From contig NZ_CP027707.1 of NCBI RefSeq assembly GCF_003850345.1, forward strand, positions 5,704,001 to 5,768,000: DNA of 64,000 bases, written 5' to 3'. This document shows positions 40,982 to 51,131 of the stretch, in pieces. A program made the position numbers and the translations under genes. The first letter of the stretch is position 1; every line of letters starts with the position of its first letter. This DNA is from Pseudomonas chlororaphis subsp. piscium (GTDB lineage: Bacteria > Pseudomonadota > Gammaproteobacteria > Pseudomonadales > Pseudomonadaceae). The notes beneath the pieces are model-generated. The model had not been told where the DNA came from. It was given only the letters and a program-made list of their open reading frames with translations, and did not search any database.

Positions 40982-41736
40982 TGCTCCGACAGGTATTGCT
41001 GATATTCCGGCGTACCGGGATAGAGTCGTTTTAATTGCAGGCCGTAACTGGCGGCCTTGTCGCGATCTTCGAACACCGTTGCCAGCCGAATGCCGAGCAA
41101 TAGACTACGTGCATTTTGCTCGCTGAGCAGGCTAAAACGATCGTAATAGTCGCGTGCGGGCACATAATGCCTGTCTTCGAAGGACAACTCAGCCATTTCC
41201 AGCAATGCACGAGGCTGCTGGCGGTTCAGGCGCAGGGCTTTTTCCAGGTGTTGCCGGGCCAGATCACGCTCACCCAGCATCACGGCGGTCATGCCAAGGT
41301 TCTCGAACACTCGGGATCGCTCGGGGTACAGGGTATCAGCAGCCGCCTGTTCAAAGCGCTGATAAGCATCTTTGTAACGTTTTTCTTCAAAGAGAAAGCT
41401 GCCGTAGTTGTTCAGGATACGGGCATCGGAAGGACGCGAAGCCAGGGCCTTGCGGTAATGCTGGTCAGCCAGCTCGGGTTCCATTTCGGCCTGGAACACC
41501 AGCGCCAGGGCGGCATTGGCGTCAGCATCGGACTGGTCCAGCTCCAGGGCCTTTTTCAGCGGCACTTTCGCCCGTTCGGTCATGCCTTGCTGCAGATACC
41601 CCAGGCCCAGCTGAACATAGGCCTCACGCGCCTCGTCCCGCCCCTTGCTTGTCTTCATCGGGTTGAAATCCCCCGAAAGAACACAGCCAGCCGACAGGCT
41701 GACAAAAAGCAGAAGCAGCGCGACGCGCAAGGTCAT
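40978..41736 (-). CDS. pilF: Type IV pilus biogenesis lipoprotein PilF/PilW
   Basis: 252 residues. A lipoprotein signal ends LSAGC (Cys18). The mature protein is six TPR-like repeats (for example AREAYVQLGLGYLQQGM, ADANAALALVFQAEM, ARILNNYGSFLFEEKRY). PilF is the pilotin that carries PilQ to the outer membrane for secretin assembly. The order rlmN-pilF-rodZ-ispG-hisS is conserved in gammaproteobacteria. The stop overlaps rodZ. No other pilus genes are in the window. Confidence 0.94.
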   Translation of the reverse strand: MTLRVALLLLFVSLSAGCVLSGDFNPMKTSKGRDEAREAYVQLGLGYLQQGMTERAKVPLKKALELDQSDADANAALALVFQAEMEPELADQHYRKALASRPSDARILNNYGSFLFEEKRYKDAYQRFEQAAADTLYPERSRVFENLGMTAVMLGERDLARQHLEKALRLNRQQPRALLEMAELSFEDRHYVPARDYYDRFSLLSEQNARSLLLGIRLATVFEDRDKAASYGLQLKRLYPGTPEYQQYLSEQ

Positions 41737-41748
41737 GGAGATCCTCTC

Positions 41749-42897
41749 TCAGGTACGATTCGCAGCGCTTTGCGGCATATCGGCGTCGGCGCTCAACTCG
41801 CGCACGGCGATATAACGTTCGCTACGACGGGTGCGATCCAGCACCTGCCCGACCAGTTGCCCACAGGCCGCATCGATGTCTTCGCCGCGCGTGGTGCGCA
41901 CGGTGACGTTGAAGCCTGCGTGATGCAGTTGATCCTGGAACCGGCGAATGGCGTTGTTGCTCGGCCGCTCGTAACCGGAATGCGGGAACGGGTTGAACGG
42001 GATCAGGTTAATCTTGCAAGGAATGTCCTTGAGCAACGCGATCATTTCGACAGCGTGTTCAACCTTATCATTGACGTCCTTGAGCAGCGTGTACTCAATC
42101 GTCAGCACACGTTTCTCGCCCAGCGACGACATGTAGCGCTGGCAGGATTCGAGCAGCATCTTCAGCGGATACTTCTTATTGATCGGTACCAGCTGGTTGC
42201 GCAGCGCATCGTTCGGTGCGTGCAGGGACAACGCCAGGGAGACGTCGATGTGCTTGGCCAGCTCATCGATCATCGGTACCACGCCGGAGGTCGACAGGGT
42301 CACGCGGCGCTTGGAAATGCCGTAGCCCAGGTCGTCCATCATCAAGTGCATGGCCGAGATGACGTTGTCGAAGTTCAGCAGCGGCTCACCCATGCCCATC
42401 ATCACCACGTTGGTGATGGCACGGTCGACGGTCGCCGGGACGCTGCCAAAGGATTTGTTGGCAATCCACACCTGGCCGATGACTTCGGCGGCGGTGAGGT
42501 TGCTATTGAAGCCTTGCTTGCCGGTGGAGCAGAAACTGCAGTCCAGGGCACAGCCTGCCTGGGACGAAACGCACAAGGTGCCGCGTTTGCCCTGGGGAAT
42601 GTAAACGGTCTCGACGCAGCTGCCGGACGCCACGCGCACCACCCATTTACGGGTGCCGTCGCTGGAGATGTCCTCGCTGACCACTTCCGGACCGCGAATT
42701 TCGGCAACGGCCTTGAGCTTTTCGCGCAAGGCCTTGCCGACATTCGTCATGGCGTCGAAATCATCGACGCCAAAGTGGTGAATCCATTTCATTACCTGAC
42801 CGGCACGGAAACGCTTCTCCCCGATTGAGTCGAAGAATTTTTCCATTTCCGGTTGAGTCAGACCCAACAGGTTAGTTTTGCCAGTCGATGTAGTCAT
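41749..42897 (-). CDS. rlmN: 23S rRNA A2503 / tRNA A37 C2-methyltransferase (radical SAM)
   Basis: 382 residues. The radical-SAM cluster motif is CALDCSFC (CxxxCxxC), near 127-134. The methyl-transferring cysteine near the C-terminus lies in [12 protein letters not shown], and [11 protein letters not shown] is family-typical. RlmN methylates A2503 of 23S rRNA and A37 of a set of tRNAs. It is an Fe-S client of the nearby Isc system. The ATG at 42897 ([13 protein letters not shown]) has GGTGAAAC upstream; an ATG six codons earlier is less likely. It lies 29 bases after ndk. Confidence 0.97.
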   Translation of the reverse strand: MTTSTGKTNLLGLTQPEMEKFFDSIGEKRFRAGQVMKWIHHFGVDDFDAMTNVGKALREKLKAVAEIRGPEVVSEDISSDGTRKWVVRVASGSCVETVYIPQGKRGTLCVSSQAGCALDCSFCSTGKQGFNSNLTAAEVIGQVWIANKSFGSVPATVDRAITNVVMMGMGEPLLNFDNVISAMHLMMDDLGYGISKRRVTLSTSGVVPMIDELAKHIDVSLALSLHAPNDALRNQLVPINKKYPLKMLLESCQRYMSSLGEKRVLTIEYTLLKDVNDKVEHAVEMIALLKDIPCKINLIPFNPFPHSGYERPSNNAIRRFQDQLHHAGFNVTVRTTRGEDIDAACGQLVGQVLDRTRRSERYIAVRELSADADMPQSAANRT

Positions 42898-42926
42898 GGT
42901 TTCACCTTCACTCACGGGCCTTTGGC

Positions 42927-43352
42927 TTAGCGAGTGGTCACTTCGGTGGAAGCGAAGAAGTAAGCGATTTCGCGTGCAGCAGCGGCTTCGGAGTCCGAAC
43001 CGTGAACGGCGTTGGCGTCGATGGATTCAGCGAAGTCAGCGCGGATGGTGCCGGCAGCAGCTTCTTTAGGGTTGGTAGCGCCCATCAGCTCACGGTTCAG
43101 AGCGATAGCGTTTTCGCCTTCCAGAACCTGAACGACAACCGGACCGGAAGTCATGAAGGCAACCAGCTCGCCGAAGAAGCCACGAGCGCTGTGCTCAGCG
43201 TAGAAGCCTTCAGCTTCGGCTTTCGACAGTTGCTTCATTTTCGAAGCTACAACGCGCAGGCCAGCTTTTTCGAAACGGGTAACGATCTCGCCGATGACGT
43301 TTTTTGCAACAGCGTCAGGCTTGATGATGGAGAAAGTACGTTGAACAGCCAT
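42927..43352 (-). CDS. ndk: Nucleoside diphosphate kinase
   Basis: 141 residues. It balances NTP and dNTP pools by transferring gamma-phosphate through a phosphohistidine. The active site NAVHGSDS has the catalytic histidine (about residue 117), and the N-terminal [11 protein letters not shown] is the family start. It lies between the isc terminator and rlmN, so it has its own promoter in the 94-base gap before iscX or reads through. Confidence 0.98.
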   Translation of the reverse strand: MAVQRTFSIIKPDAVAKNVIGEIVTRFEKAGLRVVASKMKQLSKAEAEGFYAEHSARGFFGELVAFMTSGPVVVQVLEGENAIALNRELMGATNPKEAAAGTIRADFAESIDANAVHGSDSEAAAAREIAYFFASTEVTTR

Positions 43353-43389
43353 GGTGTAACTCCAGAAACGGTGATTAAAGCGAAAAATT

Positions 43390-43414
43390 AAACCCGCGAA
43401 TTATACGCGGGTTT
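43390..43414 (-). terminator. isc operon terminator
   Basis: A perfect 9-base stem, AAACCCGCG/CGCGGGTTT, with a 7-base loop lies between iscX and ndk. The leftward strand continues into TTTAATTTTT. It should end the isc transcript; the hairpin is also upstream of ndk. Confidence 0.8.
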
Positions 43415-43446
43415 ATAGGGATTGCCTAACTGCGTACGGGACAGAC

Positions 43447-43647
43447 TCAGTCTGCTTCTTCGATCCAGGCGGCCTGAATTGCTTCAAGAACCTTCTCGCC
43501 ACCGCGAGCCGGATCGTCGCTGAATTCCGGCAGTGCCAGAACCCATTGGTGCAGATCGACAAAGTTTACGTACCGCGGATCCACATCCGGCTTGGACTCA
43601 GCCAGCTGGATCGCGATTTCCAGCACATCAACCCATTTCAGACTCAT
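43447..43647 (-). CDS. iscX: IscX, Fe-S assembly adaptor
   Basis: 66 residues, acidic. IscX binds IscS and iron and tunes desulfurase activity. The family pattern is visible: LKWVDVLEIAIQLAESKPDVDPRYV in part, then DLHQWV and an acidic C-terminus. It is the last gene of the isc operon, 14 bases after fdx, followed by the operon terminator. Confidence 0.95.
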   Translation of the reverse strand: MSLKWVDVLEIAIQLAESKPDVDPRYVNFVDLHQWVLALPEFSDDPARGGEKVLEAIQAAWIEEAD

Positions 43648-43661
43648 GATGATTCCTTGAA

Positions 43662-44003
43662 TCAGTGCGGCGCTTCGGCCGCATGGTTGAGCGAGTATTT
43701 CGGAATTTCGACGGTCAGGTCTTCCTCGCCGACGATCGCCTGACAGGATAGACGCGATTGCGCCTCCAGGCCCCAGGCCTTGTCCAGCAGGTCTTCTTCC
43801 AGCTCGTCGGCTTCGTTCAGCGAGTCGAAACCCTCGCGAACGATGCAGTGGCAGGTGGTGCAGGCGCAGACGCCGCCGCAGGCGCTCTCGATCTCGATGT
43901 GGTTGTCATGGGCCACTTCGAGAATCGAGGTACCCGGCGCAGCCTCTACAACCAGGCCATCCGGGCAAAACACGGCGTGTGGCAGAAAAATGATCTGCGG
44001 CAT
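43662..44003 (-). CDS. fdx: ISC-type [2Fe-2S] ferredoxin
   Basis: 113 residues. The cluster ligands are in CGGVCACTTCHC and a distal LSCQA cysteine, as in adrenodoxin-like bacterial ferredoxins. It supplies electrons for cluster assembly on IscU. It lies three bases after hscA in the isc operon. The N-terminus MPQIIFLPHAVFCPDG is typical of the family. Confidence 0.96.
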   Translation of the reverse strand: MPQIIFLPHAVFCPDGLVVEAAPGTSILEVAHDNHIEIESACGGVCACTTCHCIVREGFDSLNEADELEEDLLDKAWGLEAQSRLSCQAIVGEEDLTVEIPKYSLNHAAEAPH

Positions 44004-44006
44004 CAG

Positions 44007-45869
44007 TTATTCCTCGATTTCATTCAGATTGCGCCCCGCCAGAGCGGCTTTCACCGTCGAGTCCAGGCGGCGGGCAGCAAAAGCATCGGTCACTTGCGAC
44101 AGACGCTTGGTCTGCTGCTCGATGGCGTAACCATCGGTGCCACGCATCAATTCACTCAATTCCTGCATTTGCAGCTCGATGACCATGCGCTCTTCGGCAT
44201 CCAGCAGACGCTCGCCGTCCGCCTCCAGAGCGCCCTGCACCGCCTCGATCAGGCGCTGGGCATCGACCTGCTGCTCGCGCAGCACGCGGGCGACCTTGTC
44301 GTCGCTGGCGTACTGGAAGGAATCCTTGAGCATCCGGGCGATTTCGCCGTCGGTCAGACCGTAGGATGGCTTGACCTGGATGCTGGCTTCGACGCCCGAG
44401 CCCAACTCGCGAGCGGACACGCTCAGCAGGCCATCGGCATCGACCTGGAAGGTCACGCGGATCTTCGCCGCACCGGCGACCATGGCCGGAATGCCGCGCA
44501 GTTCGAAGCGCGCCAGGGAACGGCAGTCGCTGATCAGCTCGCGCTCGCCCTGCAACACGTGAATCATCATGGCCGACTGGCCATCTTTGTAAGTGGTGAA
44601 GTCCTGGGCACGGGCGACCGGGATAGTGGTGTTACGCGGAATCACCTTCTCCATCAACCCGCCCATGGTTTCCAGCCCCAGGGACAGCGGAATCACATCA
44701 AGCAGCAGCAGTTCGCCACCATCGCGTTTGTTGCCAGCCAGGGTATCGGCCTGGATCGCAGCACCAATGGCCACCACCTGGTCCGGGTCGATCTCGGTCA
44801 GCGGCTGGCGACCGAACATTTCAGCGACTGCTTCGCGAACCCGTGGAACACGAGTCGAACCGCCGACCATGACCACCGCCTGGACATCTTCCAGCTCGAC
44901 ATTGGAATCACGCACGGCGCGACGGCAAGCCTTGAGGCTGCGCGACACCATCGGCTCGATCAGGGCATCGAAGGCTTCGCGGGTCAGCGGCGCCGACCAG
45001 GCGCCATAGGTCACTTCGACCGATGGGGCATTGGTGAGCGCTTCCTTGGCGGCACAGGCGATTTGCAGCAGATTGCGCTGCTTACCCGGATCGAGATCGG
45101 CGGACAGGCCGGCGCTCTCGATGATCCAGCCAGCGATCGCATGATCGAAATCGTCGCCGCCCAGGGCGCTGTCGCCACCGGTGGCCAGCACTTCGAAGAC
45201 GCCGCCGGTCAGGCGCAGAATGGAAATATCGAAAGTCCCTCCACCCAGATCATAAATGGCCACCACGCCTTCGGCGTGTTGATCCAGACCATAGGCCACG
45301 GCCGCCGCGGTCGGCTCGTTGAGCAGACGCAACACATTGAGACCGGCCAGCTTGGCCGCATCCTTGGTCGCTTGACGCTGCGCATCGTCGAAATAGGCCG
45401 GAACGGTGATCACCGCGCCCACCAACTCTCCACCCAGGGTCGACTCGGCGCGCTGGCGCAAGACCTTGAGGATATCGGCGGAGACTTCCACCGGGCTTTT
45501 CGGGCCCTGGATGGTTTCGATGAACGGCATGTGCGACTCGCCGTCGACGAAGCGATACGGCAGCTGCTCGCCCAATTGCTTGACGTCGGAAAGACCACGA
45601 CCCATCAAGCGCTTGACCGACAACACAGTGTTCAGGGGGTCGGCAGACGCCGCCAGCCTGGCGGACTCGCCCACCTCGACATGGTCGGTGTGATAACGCA
45701 CGGCAGACGGCAGGATGACCTGCCCGTTGGCGTCGGCCAGCGGCTCGGAAAGACCACTGCGCAAGGCAGCGACCAGCGAATTGGTAGTGCCCAAGTCGAT
45801 CCCCACAGCCAGGCGACGCTGGTGCGGTTGAGGACTTTGGCCGGGTTCGGCGATCTGCAGTAGGGCCAT
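44007..45869 (-). CDS. hscA: Fe-S chaperone HscA (Hsp70 family)
   Basis: 620 residues. Hsp70 ATPase with phosphate motifs [13 protein letters not shown] and [14 protein letters not shown], then a substrate-binding domain (about 390-620). HscA binds the LPPVK motif of IscU and, with HscB, drives cluster transfer. It lies between hscB and fdx in the isc operon. The length and the lack of a DnaK-type C-terminal tail separate it from DnaK. Confidence 0.97.
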   Translation of the reverse strand: MALLQIAEPGQSPQPHQRRLAVGIDLGTTNSLVAALRSGLSEPLADANGQVILPSAVRYHTDHVEVGESARLAASADPLNTVLSVKRLMGRGLSDVKQLGEQLPYRFVDGESHMPFIETIQGPKSPVEVSADILKVLRQRAESTLGGELVGAVITVPAYFDDAQRQATKDAAKLAGLNVLRLLNEPTAAAVAYGLDQHAEGVVAIYDLGGGTFDISILRLTGGVFEVLATGGDSALGGDDFDHAIAGWIIESAGLSADLDPGKQRNLLQIACAAKEALTNAPSVEVTYGAWSAPLTREAFDALIEPMVSRSLKACRRAVRDSNVELEDVQAVVMVGGSTRVPRVREAVAEMFGRQPLTEIDPDQVVAIGAAIQADTLAGNKRDGGELLLLDVIPLSLGLETMGGLMEKVIPRNTTIPVARAQDFTTYKDGQSAMMIHVLQGERELISDCRSLARFELRGIPAMVAGAAKIRVTFQVDADGLLSVSARELGSGVEASIQVKPSYGLTDGEIARMLKDSFQYASDDKVARVLREQQVDAQRLIEAVQGALEADGERLLDAEERMVIELQMQELSELMRGTDGYAIEQQTKRLSQVTDAFAARRLDSTVKAALAGRNLNEIEE

Positions 45870-45920
45870 GTTTATCTGGACTTATCTGTATATCAGGCGT
45901 GCGACCGGAGCGGCACTGGG

Positions 45921-46442
45921 TTAATCGTCGAGGCGCTCTTCTAACTGGCGCACTTCGTAGGTGAGCTTGTCGAGGAACTGCATGCGCCGCATCAGGCGTT
46001 CGGCCTGTTCGCGTTGCGCAGCATCATCCCAACAGGCCGCGAAGCTTTCGTTCAATTCATCCTGGGCCACTTTCAGGCGGCGCTTGAAAGCTGCAATACC
46101 GGCCAGGTCGGCCTCGTCCTGCAGATCCTCGAGCTCTTCGCGCCACTGCATCTGCTGCAGAAGGAACTCCGGATCGTGCACCGTGACCTCCAGCGGCAGC
46201 TCATGACCGCCCATGGCGAGCAGGTATCGCGCACGCTTGGGAGGACTTTTGAGAGTCTGGTAGGCCTCGTTGAGGCTGGCGGAATGCTCTAGCGCCAGGC
46301 GCTGCTCACGCTCGGAGGCGTCAGCGAAGCGGTCCGGATGAACGGCACGCGCCAACTCACGGTAGCGCGTGGCCAGCTGCTCGAGATCCAGGCGGAAGCT
46401 CGGTTGCAGCTCAAATAAAGCGAAATGACAAGGAGTACCCAC
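45921..46442 (-). CDS. hscB: Fe-S co-chaperone HscB (J-protein)
   Basis: 173 residues. An N-terminal J domain with the HPD motif (AVHPDRF) and a C-terminal three-helix domain that binds IscU. The start was set at GTG 46442, giving [11 protein letters not shown], the usual N-terminus of HscB; the longer frame overlaps iscA. It recruits HscA to the IscU scaffold. In the isc operon, eight bases after iscA. Confidence 0.94.
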   Translation of the reverse strand: MGTPCHFALFELQPSFRLDLEQLATRYRELARAVHPDRFADASEREQRLALEHSASLNEAYQTLKSPPKRARYLLAMGGHELPLEVTVHDPEFLLQQMQWREELEDLQDEADLAGIAAFKRRLKVAQDELNESFAACWDDAAQREQAERLMRRMQFLDKLTYEVRQLEERLDD

Positions 46443-46450
46443 GAGCAGCC

Positions 46451-46774
46451 TCAGATGTTGAAGCTTTCGCCGCAGCCACATTCACCGCGCACGTTGGGGT
46501 TGTTGAACTTGAAGCCCTCGTTCAACCCTTCCTTGACGAAGTCCAGTTCGGTGCCATCCAGGTAGGTCAGGCTTTTCGGATCAATGATCACTTTCTCGCC
46601 ATGACTCTCGAACACCTGATCGTCTTCACCGATCTCGTCGACGAACTCCAGGACATAGGCAAGGCCGGAACAGCCCGTGGTGCGAACACCCAGACGAATC
46701 CCATCACCTTTGCCGCGCCCGTTGAGGGAGCGTCGCACGTGTTGAGCAGCCGCTTCTGTCATGCTGATAGCCAT
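46451..46774 (-). CDS. iscA: A-type Fe-S carrier IscA
   Basis: 107 residues. The three conserved cysteines are in TTGCSGLAY and the C-terminal [11 protein letters not shown]. IscA carries iron or assembled clusters to apoproteins. It lies 47 bases after iscU and eight bases before hscB in the conserved isc order. Confidence 0.96.
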   Translation of the reverse strand: MAISMTEAAAQHVRRSLNGRGKGDGIRLGVRTTGCSGLAYVLEFVDEIGEDDQVFESHGEKVIIDPKSLTYLDGTELDFVKEGLNEGFKFNNPNVRGECGCGESFNI

Positions 46775-46821
46775 CGTGACTCCTTACTTTTCGCTCAATC
46801 TGTGAAAGCTGATCCGCTAAA

Positions 46822-47208
46822 TCAGATCAGGCCTTTCTTCTGCTTGTAGTCGCGAACGGCGGCCTTGATGGCGTCTTCGGCAAGTACCGAGCAGTGGATT
46901 TTCACTGGCGGCAGGGCCAGCTCTTCAGCCAGCTGAGTGTTCTTGATGGTCTCTGCTTCATCCAGAGTCTTGCCCTTCATCCACTCGGTAGCCAGGGAGC
47001 TGGAGGCGATAGCCGAACCGCAACCGTAGGTCTTGAACTTGGCGTCTTCGATGATGCCCTGTTCGTTGACCTTGATTTGCAGGCGCATCACGTCGCCGCA
47101 CGCCGGAGCGCCGACCATGCCGGTGCCGACATCAGGATCTTCCGCGTCCATCTTGCCGACGTTGCGCGGGTTCTCGTAGTGGTCGATGACCTTTTCGCTG
47201 TAAGCCAT
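46822..47208 (-). CDS. iscU: Fe-S scaffold protein IscU
   Basis: 128 residues. The ligands are in GAPACGDVM (Cys37, Asp39), KTYGCGSA (Cys63) and KIHCSVLAEDA (Cys106). The LPPVK segment that HscA recognises is present (LALPPVKIH). De novo [2Fe-2S] assembly occurs here. It follows iscS after 102 bases, longer than the other gaps in the operon. Confidence 0.98.
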   Translation of the reverse strand: MAYSEKVIDHYENPRNVGKMDAEDPDVGTGMVGAPACGDVMRLQIKVNEQGIIEDAKFKTYGCGSAIASSSLATEWMKGKTLDEAETIKNTQLAEELALPPVKIHCSVLAEDAIKAAVRDYKQKKGLI

Positions 47209-47310
47209 GATTCTTAATCCTCACTCATCAGGGCCGCTCTTGAGACCCTGTAGTTACGCCTGCGTCAGTCGCCGCGTTGCTACAGGAGCTGTACCTGGCG
47301 GCTTCTATAT

Positions 47311-48525
47311 TTAGTGTGCCGCCCACTCGATCTTCGAGATATCGACGCCGTCTTTGTACATGTCCCACAGCGGCGACAGAGCGCGCAGCTTGGTCACGGC
47401 CTCGCAGACTTTCTGCGCGGCATAATCGATTTCTTCTTCGGTGGTGAAGCGGCCGAAGGTGAAGCGGATCGAGCTGTGTGCCAGTTCGTCGTTGCGGCCC
47501 AGGGCGCGCAGCACGTACGAAGGCTCCAGCGAAGCCGAGGTACAGGCCGAACCGGAGGAAACCGCCAGGTCCTTGAGCGCCATGATCAGCGACTCGCCTT
47601 CGACATAGTTGAAGCTCAGGTTCAGGTTGTGCGGTACGCGGGCAGTCATGCTGCCGTTGATGTACAGCTCTTCCAGGTTCTCGACCTGCTTGTAGAAGCG
47701 GTCGCTCAACGCCTTGATGCGCAGGTTTTCGGTAGCCATGTCTTCCTTGGCTACACGGAAGGCTTCGCCCATGCCCACGATCTGGTGGGTGGCCAGGGTG
47801 CCGGAGCGCATGCCGCGTTCGTGACCACCGCCGTGCATGGTCGCCTCGAGGCGAACCCGCGGCTTGCGGCTGACATACAGCGCGCCGATACCCTTAGGAC
47901 CGTAGGTCTTGTGGGCAGAGAAGGACATCAGGTCGACTTTCAGCGCCTGCAGGTCGATGTCGACCTTACCGGTGGACTGGGCGGCGTCGACGTGGAACAG
48001 AATGCCTTTAGAGCGGGTCAGTTCGCCGATGGCAGCGATGTCGTTGACCGTACCGATCTCGTTGTTCACATGCATGATCGACACTAGGATGGTGTCGTCG
48101 CGCAGGGCGGCTTCGACCATGGCCGGCGTGATCAGGCCGTCTTCGCTGGGATCGATGTAGGTGACTTCGAAACCTTCACGCTCGAGTTGGCGCATGGTGT
48201 CCAGGACAGCCTTGTGCTCGATCTTCGAGGTAACCAGGTGCTTGCCCTTGGTGTGGTAGAAATGCGCGACACCCTTGATTGCCAGGTTGTCGGACTCGGT
48301 GGCACCGGAGGTCCAGACAATTTCACGCGGGTCGGCGTTGACCAGGTCAGCCACTTGGCGACGGGCATTTTCCACCGACTCTTCGGCCTTCCAGCCGAAC
48401 ACGTGGGAGCGGGACGCCGGGTTACCGAAGTTTCCGTCGACCAGCAGGCATTCACTCATCTTTTGCGCGACACGCGGATCAACCGGGGTGGTCGCTGAGT
48501 AATCAAGGTAAATCGGCAATTTCAT
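47311..48525 (-). CDS. iscS: Cysteine desulfurase IscS
   Basis: 404 residues, PLP-dependent. The cofactor lysine is in [11 protein letters not shown] and the persulfide cysteine in [15 protein letters not shown], on the long mobile loop of group I desulfurases. IscS supplies sulfur to IscU and to tRNA thiolation. Second gene of the isc operon, 50 bases after iscR. CysE, encoded just upstream on the same strand, makes the cysteine precursor. Confidence 0.98.
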   Translation of the reverse strand: MKLPIYLDYSATTPVDPRVAQKMSECLLVDGNFGNPASRSHVFGWKAEESVENARRQVADLVNADPREIVWTSGATESDNLAIKGVAHFYHTKGKHLVTSKIEHKAVLDTMRQLEREGFEVTYIDPSEDGLITPAMVEAALRDDTILVSIMHVNNEIGTVNDIAAIGELTRSKGILFHVDAAQSTGKVDIDLQALKVDLMSFSAHKTYGPKGIGALYVSRKPRVRLEATMHGGGHERGMRSGTLATHQIVGMGEAFRVAKEDMATENLRIKALSDRFYKQVENLEELYINGSMTARVPHNLNLSFNYVEGESLIMALKDLAVSSGSACTSASLEPSYVLRALGRNDELAHSSIRFTFGRFTTEEEIDYAAQKVCEAVTKLRALSPLWDMYKDGVDISKIEWAAH

Positions 48526-48575
48526 GGACTCTCTCCTAAATCAGGCTGGCTGGCGTGCCGCTAGCTCTTTGGCTG

Positions 48576-49067
48576 TCATTCGACGGCGGACGCTTCAATC
48601 TTGTCCAGGTGCTGCGCCTTGCCATTACAGCGGCGCTGATCCTGACGCTGGGCTACTTCTTGCACCTCACGGCGAGTCACAAGGTCAGCCAAGCTGATAC
48701 CGCTCAGAAATTCGTGAATCTGCAGGCTCAGATCGCACCACAGGTGGTGGGTCAGACAGGTGTCGCCGGAATGGCAATCGCCCTGCCCCTGGCATTTGGT
48801 TGCATCGACCGACTCGTTCACCGCATCGATCACCTGGGCCACCTGAATGCCTTGCATGTCACGCGACAGCTGGTAGCCACCGCCTGGACCACGCACGCTG
48901 GACACCAGATTGCTACGGCGCAACTTGGCGAAGAGCTGTTCGAGATAGGACAGGGAGATGCCTTGGCGCTCAGAGATATCGGCCAGGGACACCGGCCCAT
49001 GTTGCGCGTGCAACGCCAGGTCAAGCATGGCTGTTACCGCGTATCGGCCTTTTGTAGTCAGTCGCAT
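48576..49067 (-). CDS. iscR: Rrf2-family Fe-S regulator IscR
   Basis: 163 residues. The Rrf2 winged helix-turn-helix ([19 protein letters not shown] in outline) is followed by the cluster-binding cysteines and histidine in the CQGQGDC...CLTHHLW segment (about 92-107). With a [2Fe-2S] cluster it represses the isc operon. The ATG at 49067 was chosen; a second lies two codons upstream. Two abutting type-1 sites overlap the promoter, indicating autoregulation. Confidence 0.97.
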   Translation of the reverse strand: MRLTTKGRYAVTAMLDLALHAQHGPVSLADISERQGISLSYLEQLFAKLRRSNLVSSVRGPGGGYQLSRDMQGIQVAQVIDAVNESVDATKCQGQGDCHSGDTCLTHHLWCDLSLQIHEFLSGISLADLVTRREVQEVAQRQDQRRCNGKAQHLDKIEASAVE

Positions 49068-49102
49068 GGACAAGTACCACGGAGTGTTTCGGGATGGGAG
49101 CG

Positions 49103-49131
49103 AGTATGCAATTCCCGAGTAATTAAGTCAA
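49103..49131 (-). promoter_or_regulatory. isc operon promoter
   Basis: Read leftward, TTGACT (49131-49126), a 17-base spacer and CATACT (49108-49103) form a sigma-70 promoter about 36 bases before the iscR start. Its -35 element lies inside the first IscR box. Confidence 0.75.
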
Positions 49132-49160
49132 CTATAAGACCTACTACTTTAGTCAGGTTT
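49111..49160 (-). promoter_or_regulatory. Two abutting type-1 IscR boxes
   Basis: Two 25-base sites are directly adjacent, 49111-49135 and 49136-49160. On the leftward strand the first has ATAGTTGACT and ACTCGGG, the second CCTGACT and AGTAGGT, each around a 5-base A+T-rich centre, matching the E. coli type-1 pattern for [2Fe-2S]-IscR. The first overlaps the promoter -35. A pair of such sites is also known upstream of E. coli iscR. Confidence 0.8.
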
Positions 49161-49242
49161 ACCCGCAAAAGAGCGCGCGAATCATAGCAAAGTCTGCAGG
49201 GTAATGGCACGCCCTGGATTTGACGGGTGACTAATGGGTCGC

Positions 49243-49301
49243 CAGCATCCTTTCGGATGCTGCGCGAGCAAGCTCATTTCCACAAAACGAGCTTGCTCGC
49301 G
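49243..49301. terminator. Tandem hairpins between cysE and the isc operon
   Basis: CAGCATCC-TTTC-GGATGCTG (49243-49262) is followed at once by a 13-base stem, CGCGAGCAAGCTC/GAGCTTGCTCGCG (49263-49275 with 49289-49301). Neither has a U tract. They lie in the 3' region after cysE and may act as a transcript end or an mRNA-stabilising structure. The second stem shares the core of the local REP family. Confidence 0.5.
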
Positions 49302-49326
49302 ACCAATGCCAAGGCGCCTGGACGGC

Positions 49327-50103
49327 TCAGCCGACCTGGCTGTCACCCTTGTCCTTGACGCCTGCGAAGTCCTCATCGCGCAGCGCTGGCAGATCCTTGG
49401 CGCAGTAGCTGCTGCCCAGGTCCTTCAAGGCCCCGCACATACCCTCCAGGCGCCCATCGACGGCCTGCAGGTGATCGAGCAGTTGGCCAATAGCCCGCGC
49501 CACCGGGTCCGGCATGTCCTCGCTGACACCATAGGCATCGAAACCGAGCTTCTCGGCCATCGCCTTGCGCTTGGCTTCCTGCTCGTCATCGGACTTGACG
49601 ATGATGCGCCCGGGAATGCCCACCACAGTAGCGCCCGCTGGCACCGCCTTGGTCACCACCGCATTGGAACCGACCTTGGCGCCTGCCCCCACGGTGAACG
49701 GACCCAGTACCTTGGCGCCCGCCCCCACCACCACACCGTCCTCCAGGGTCGGGTGACGCTTGCCCTTGTTCCAACTGGTGCCGCCCAGGGTCACGCCCTG
49801 ATAGAGGGTGACGTCGTCACCGATCTCGGCGGTCTCGCCAATGACGATGCCCATGCCGTGGTCGATAAAGAAGCGGCGACCCACCTTGGCCCCCGGGTGA
49901 ATCTCGATCCCGGTCAGCCAGCGACCGAAGTTCGACACCAGGCGCGCCAGCCACTTCCAGCCCATGCCCCACAACGCGCCGGACAGGCGATGAATCCAGA
50001 TGGCGTGCATGCCCGGGTAGCAGGTCAGGACCTCGAACGCGTTACGCGCCGCCGGGTCACGATGGAAAACACTCTGGATATCTTCACGCAAACGCTCAAA
50101 CAT
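49327..50103 (-). CDS. cysE: Serine O-acetyltransferase
   Basis: 258 residues. It makes O-acetylserine, the precursor of cysteine, from serine and acetyl-CoA. The left-handed beta-helix of hexapeptide repeats spans about 65-185 ([20 protein letters not shown], then repeats ending GIPGRI) and includes the catalytic His of DHGMG. The C-terminal tail (about 190-258) is longer than the E. coli feedback tail. The ATG at 50103 ([13 protein letters not shown]) overlaps the trmJ end by eight bases. Adjacent ATGs at 50106 and 50109 are possible starts. Confidence 0.95.
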   Translation of the reverse strand: MFERLREDIQSVFHRDPAARNAFEVLTCYPGMHAIWIHRLSGALWGMGWKWLARLVSNFGRWLTGIEIHPGAKVGRRFFIDHGMGIVIGETAEIGDDVTLYQGVTLGGTSWNKGKRHPTLEDGVVVGAGAKVLGPFTVGAGAKVGSNAVVTKAVPAGATVVGIPGRIIVKSDDEQEAKRKAMAEKLGFDAYGVSEDMPDPVARAIGQLLDHLQAVDGRLEGMCGALKDLGSSYCAKDLPALRDEDFAGVKDKGDSQVG

Positions 50104-50875
50104 CATCATTCTTCCGCTTAAGGAGCTCGCCACGGGCCGCTTTCTGGGTTTCCGTGAGGATGCCACGCAAAATATTCATTTCCGCCCGGCTTACCGAGCT
50201 GCGTCCGTACAACCGGCGCAGGCGCGCCATCAAGTGCCGTGGCTTCTCCGGATCGAGGAAGTCGATGGCCACCAGCGTCTGCTCCAGATGCTCGTAGAAC
50301 CGCTCCAGCTCGTCCATGGTCGCCAGCTCATCGCTGCGCGGCGACGCCACTTCATCCTTCTCGACCTTGCTCGGCTGACCTTCGGCCGCCAGCCAGGACA
50401 TACGCACTTCATAGGCCAGCACCTGCACCGCCGTCGCCAGGTTCAGCGAGCTGAACTCCGGGTCCGAAGGGATATGCACGTGAAAATGACATCGCTGCAG
50501 CTCGTCATTGGTCAGGCCGGAATCTTCACGGCCAAAGACCAAGGCAATTTCGGCGCCCTGCCCTGCCTCTTGCACCACCTTGACCCCGGACTCACGGGGG
50601 TCGAGCAATGGCCAGGGAATACGCCGGTCACGGGCGCTGGTACCAAACACCAGGGTGCAGCCGGCCAGGGCATCTTCCAGGGTGGCGACGACCTGAGCGC
50701 TTTCAAGAATGTCGGTAGCGCCGGACGCGCGCGCATCGGCCTCATGGGACGGGAAAATCCGCGGCTCGACCAACACCAGCCGCGACAGCCCCATGTTCTT
50801 CATGGCACGCGCAGCCCCACCGATGTTTCCGGGATGACTGGTATTGACCAGGACGACACGAATGTTCTGCAGCAA
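50096..50875 (-). CDS. trmJ: tRNA (cytidine/uridine-2'-O-)-methyltransferase TrmJ
   Basis: 259 residues, SPOUT family. It methylates the 2'-OH of position 32 in several tRNAs. The trefoil-knot motifs are visible: [19 protein letters not shown] near the start, [15 protein letters not shown] in the middle, and [19 protein letters not shown]-terminal helical domain ends in RKNDDV. No ATG fits; TTG at 50875 gives a product beginning LQNIRVVLV, matching the start of other pseudomonad TrmJ proteins. An earlier TTG at 50941 would add 22 unrelated residues. It is divergent from suhB and coupled to cysE. Confidence 0.9.
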   Translation of the reverse strand: MLQNIRVVLVNTSHPGNIGGAARAMKNMGLSRLVLVEPRIFPSHEADARASGATDILESAQVVATLEDALAGCTLVFGTSARDRRIPWPLLDPRESGVKVVQEAGQGAEIALVFGREDSGLTNDELQRCHFHVHIPSDPEFSSLNLATAVQVLAYEVRMSWLAAEGQPSKVEKDEVASPRSDELATMDELERFYEHLEQTLVAIDFLDPEKPRHLMARLRRLYGRSSVSRAEMNILRGILTETQKAARGELLKRKNDDV

Positions 50876-51066
50876 GGGAGGCGCTCTCGGACACGGGAAA
50901 GGGGAGCAAATCTTACAGAACAGCCAGCGCTCCCGCCTCAAAAATAACTGCTTCTGGCTGGCACTTTATAGAAGCCGACTAACTCCAGACGGACCGCCAC
51001 TCGTCAAAATGTCCGCGCATTTACCGGTTTGAACGGCAGATCAAGGCAAGCGGAGCGAATGTCGAC

Positions 51067-51095
51067 CTTCATCTGCAAAAGTTTTCTGCTAGAAT
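51067..51095 (+). promoter_or_regulatory. suhB promoter (extended -10)
   Basis: TGC-TAGAAT with the -10 at 51090-51095 is an extended -10; the -35 (CTTCAT at 51067-51072) is weak. Transcription should begin near 51102, about 30 bases before the suhB start. Confidence 0.55.
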
Positions 51096-51131
51096 GCTCG
51101 GCTTTCTTTAACAACCTTAGGTGACCTATCC

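Noticed and set aside
43758..45863. A 701-codon open frame antisense to hscA
   Set aside because: hscA is unmistakable on the other strand and the antisense product has no family features.
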